Source of the DNA: Lachnospiraceae bacterium UBA3866
Lineage (GTDB): Bacteria; Bacillota; Clostridia; Lachnospirales; Lachnospiraceae
NCBI GenBank assembly: GCA_002392345.1
Contig: DGGU01000047.1
Span: 1-7,228 of the forward strand
DNA length: 7,228 nucleotides
Direction: 5' to 3'
Shown here: in pieces, positions 6,928 to 7,228 of the stretch
How positions within the stretch are numbered: position 1 is the stretch's first letter
Layout: every line of letters begins with the position of its first letter
Position numbers and translations under genes: made by a program
Notes under the pieces: model-generated
What the model saw: only the letters and a program-made list of their open reading frames with translations
Told to the model about the DNA's origin: nothing
Database searches by the model: none

Positions 6928-6955
6928 TATGCGCAAAACGCATACGATTTTTTTT
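6928..6955 (+). terminator. second hairpin with T8 tract, terminator-like, upstream of the rpsJ leader
   Basis: TATGCG (6928-6933) pairs with CGCATA (6939-6944) around a CAAAA loop. Three bases (CGA) and then eight consecutive T (6948-6955) follow. This has the form of an intrinsic terminator, although the stem is only 6 bp and the 3-nt gap before the T run weakens it. It could be a backup terminator for the prmA transcript or, if the rpsJ transcript starts upstream of it, a 5' attenuator-like element of the S10 leader. Confidence 0.4.
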
Positions 6956-6999
6956 GACGCGTTTATATAGGACACACCCGAATCCGTGTGAAACGCGTT
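6956..6999 (+). promoter_or_regulatory. structured RNA leader of rpsJ (candidate ribosomal-protein autoregulatory element)
   Basis: The outer stem is ACGCGTTT (6957-6964) with AAACGCGT (6991-6998), eight perfect pairs, plus a possible G-U pair 6956/6999. Inside is CACAC (6973-6977) with GTGTG (6986-6990) closing an 8-nt loop CCGAATCC. The 5' side carries an unpaired ATATAGGA (6965-6972), while the 3' strands of both stems are directly stacked. This asymmetric bulge between two G/C-containing stems in an AT-rich gap resembles protein-binding leaders. By analogy to E. coli, where L4 controls the S10 operon through its leader, this may be an autoregulatory site. The ligand is unknown and I cannot match it to a named family. 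Confidence 0.5.
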
Positions 7000-7023
7000 C
7001 GATGTATGTTGCTGTTTAAATTT

Positions 7024-7029
7024 AGGAGG
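7024..7029 (+). promoter_or_regulatory. Shine-Dalgarno site AGGAGG for rpsJ
   Basis: A perfect AGGAGG ends 9 nt before the ATG at 7039 and fixes the start. No complementary CCTCC-like segment is visible in the leader, so direct sequestration of this site is not evident. Confidence 0.9.
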
Positions 7030-7038
7030 CAATGTTAT

Positions 7039-7228
7039 ATGGCAAAACAAGTTATGAGAATTATGCTAAAAGGTTATGATCACAAACTTATCGATGAAGC
7101 AGCAGATAAGATTGTAGATAATTGTAAGAGAGCCGGTTCAATTGTATCTGGTCCAGTTCCTCTTCCAACAAAAAAAGAAATCATAACTATACTTCGTGCT
7201 GTTCATAAGTACAAAGATTCAAGAGAAC
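7039..7228 (+). CDS. rpsJ: 30S ribosomal protein S10, N-terminal part (3' end outside window)
   Basis: The frame encodes the first 63 residues of S10 and runs off the window. Recognisable conserved segments are RIMLKGYDHKLIDEAADKIV (residues 7-26), the SGPVPLPTKKE loop (37-47) and ILRAVHKYKDSRE (51-63). S10 is a 30S head protein and, as NusE, also takes part in transcription antitermination with NusB. It starts 196 nt after prmA, behind a terminator and a structured leader, and is normally the first gene of the large S10-spc-alpha ribosomal protein operon, so this is probably the start of that transcription unit. The RAVHKYKDSRE sequence fits a clostridial origin. Confidence 0.97.
   Translation, partial: MAKQVMRIMLKGYDHKLIDEAADKIVDNCKRAGSIVSGPVPLPTKKEIITILRAVHKYKDSRE

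Noticed and set aside
6566..6943. 125-aa minus-strand open frame across the prmA end and its terminator
   Set aside because: It would read through the terminator hairpin and oppose the conserved end of PrmA; no ribosome binding site or recognisable domain supports it.
6954..6969. TTGACG (6954-6959) and TATATA (6964-6969) as an rpsJ promoter
   Set aside because: Only 4 nt separate them, and no -10-like sequence lies 16-18 nt after TTGACG. The bases are better explained by the leader stem.
1..7228. Search for CRISPR arrays, insertion sequences, tRNA genes, phage or toxin-antitoxin genes
   Set aside because: No spaced direct repeats, transposase-like ORFs, inverted-repeat ends, cloverleaf-like segments or toxin motifs were seen. 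The 46-aa ORF resembles a small membrane toxin only in size, with no paired antitoxin or antisense RNA visible.

Overview
This AT-rich window reads as chromosomal DNA from a low-GC Gram-positive anaerobe, most likely a member of the class Clostridia near the Lachnospiraceae. The reasons are the heavy use of AGA and ATA codons, AGGAGG-type ribosome binding sites, a clostridial-style alanyl-tRNA synthetase (short motif 2 with RTGDIEN and ARHGTFFEM), an S10 sequence with RAVHKYKDSRE, and an NlpC/P60 protein with a CPGHVDLDVYV block that I associate with this group. The taxonomic call is inference. All genes lie on the + strand. TAG, TAA and TGA are all used as stops.

Layout. Positions 1-6842 form one tightly packed block, probably a single operon or its distal part. 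(1) The 3' end of an RluA/RluD-family 23S rRNA pseudouridine synthase gene (1-231). (2) A membrane-anchored NlpC/P60 cysteine peptidase of 578 aa (215-1951). (3) An unrecognised 181-aa single-TM protein (1957-2502). (4) A 46-aa single-TM microprotein with the best ribosome binding site in the block (2519-2659). (5) alaS (2664-5279). (6) A small-multidrug-export-family (COG2426-like) membrane protein (5272-5772). (7) prmA, ribosomal protein L11 methyltransferase (5769-6842). Gene junctions run from a 17-nt overlap to a 16-nt gap. The block closes with a strong intrinsic terminator at 6874-6911. The next 127 bases hold a hairpin with a T8 tract and a structured leader, followed by rpsJ (S10) from 7039, cut by the window end. 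rpsJ normally opens the S10-spc-alpha ribosomal protein operon.

How it fits together. The flanking genes are translation functions: rRNA modification, tRNA charging, L11 methylation and S10. Between the pseudouridine synthase and alaS sits a three-gene envelope cassette made of an anchored cell-wall hydrolase, an anchored partner-like protein with probable coiled coils, and a one-helix microprotein. That cassette is the best candidate here for something undescribed. Next is the rpsJ leader, which has a compact two-part hairpin and a mutually exclusive upstream hairpin. I see no mobile element, CRISPR array, tRNA, rRNA or phage signature. Apart from the 196-base prmA-rpsJ gap, no gap between genes exceeds 16 bases.
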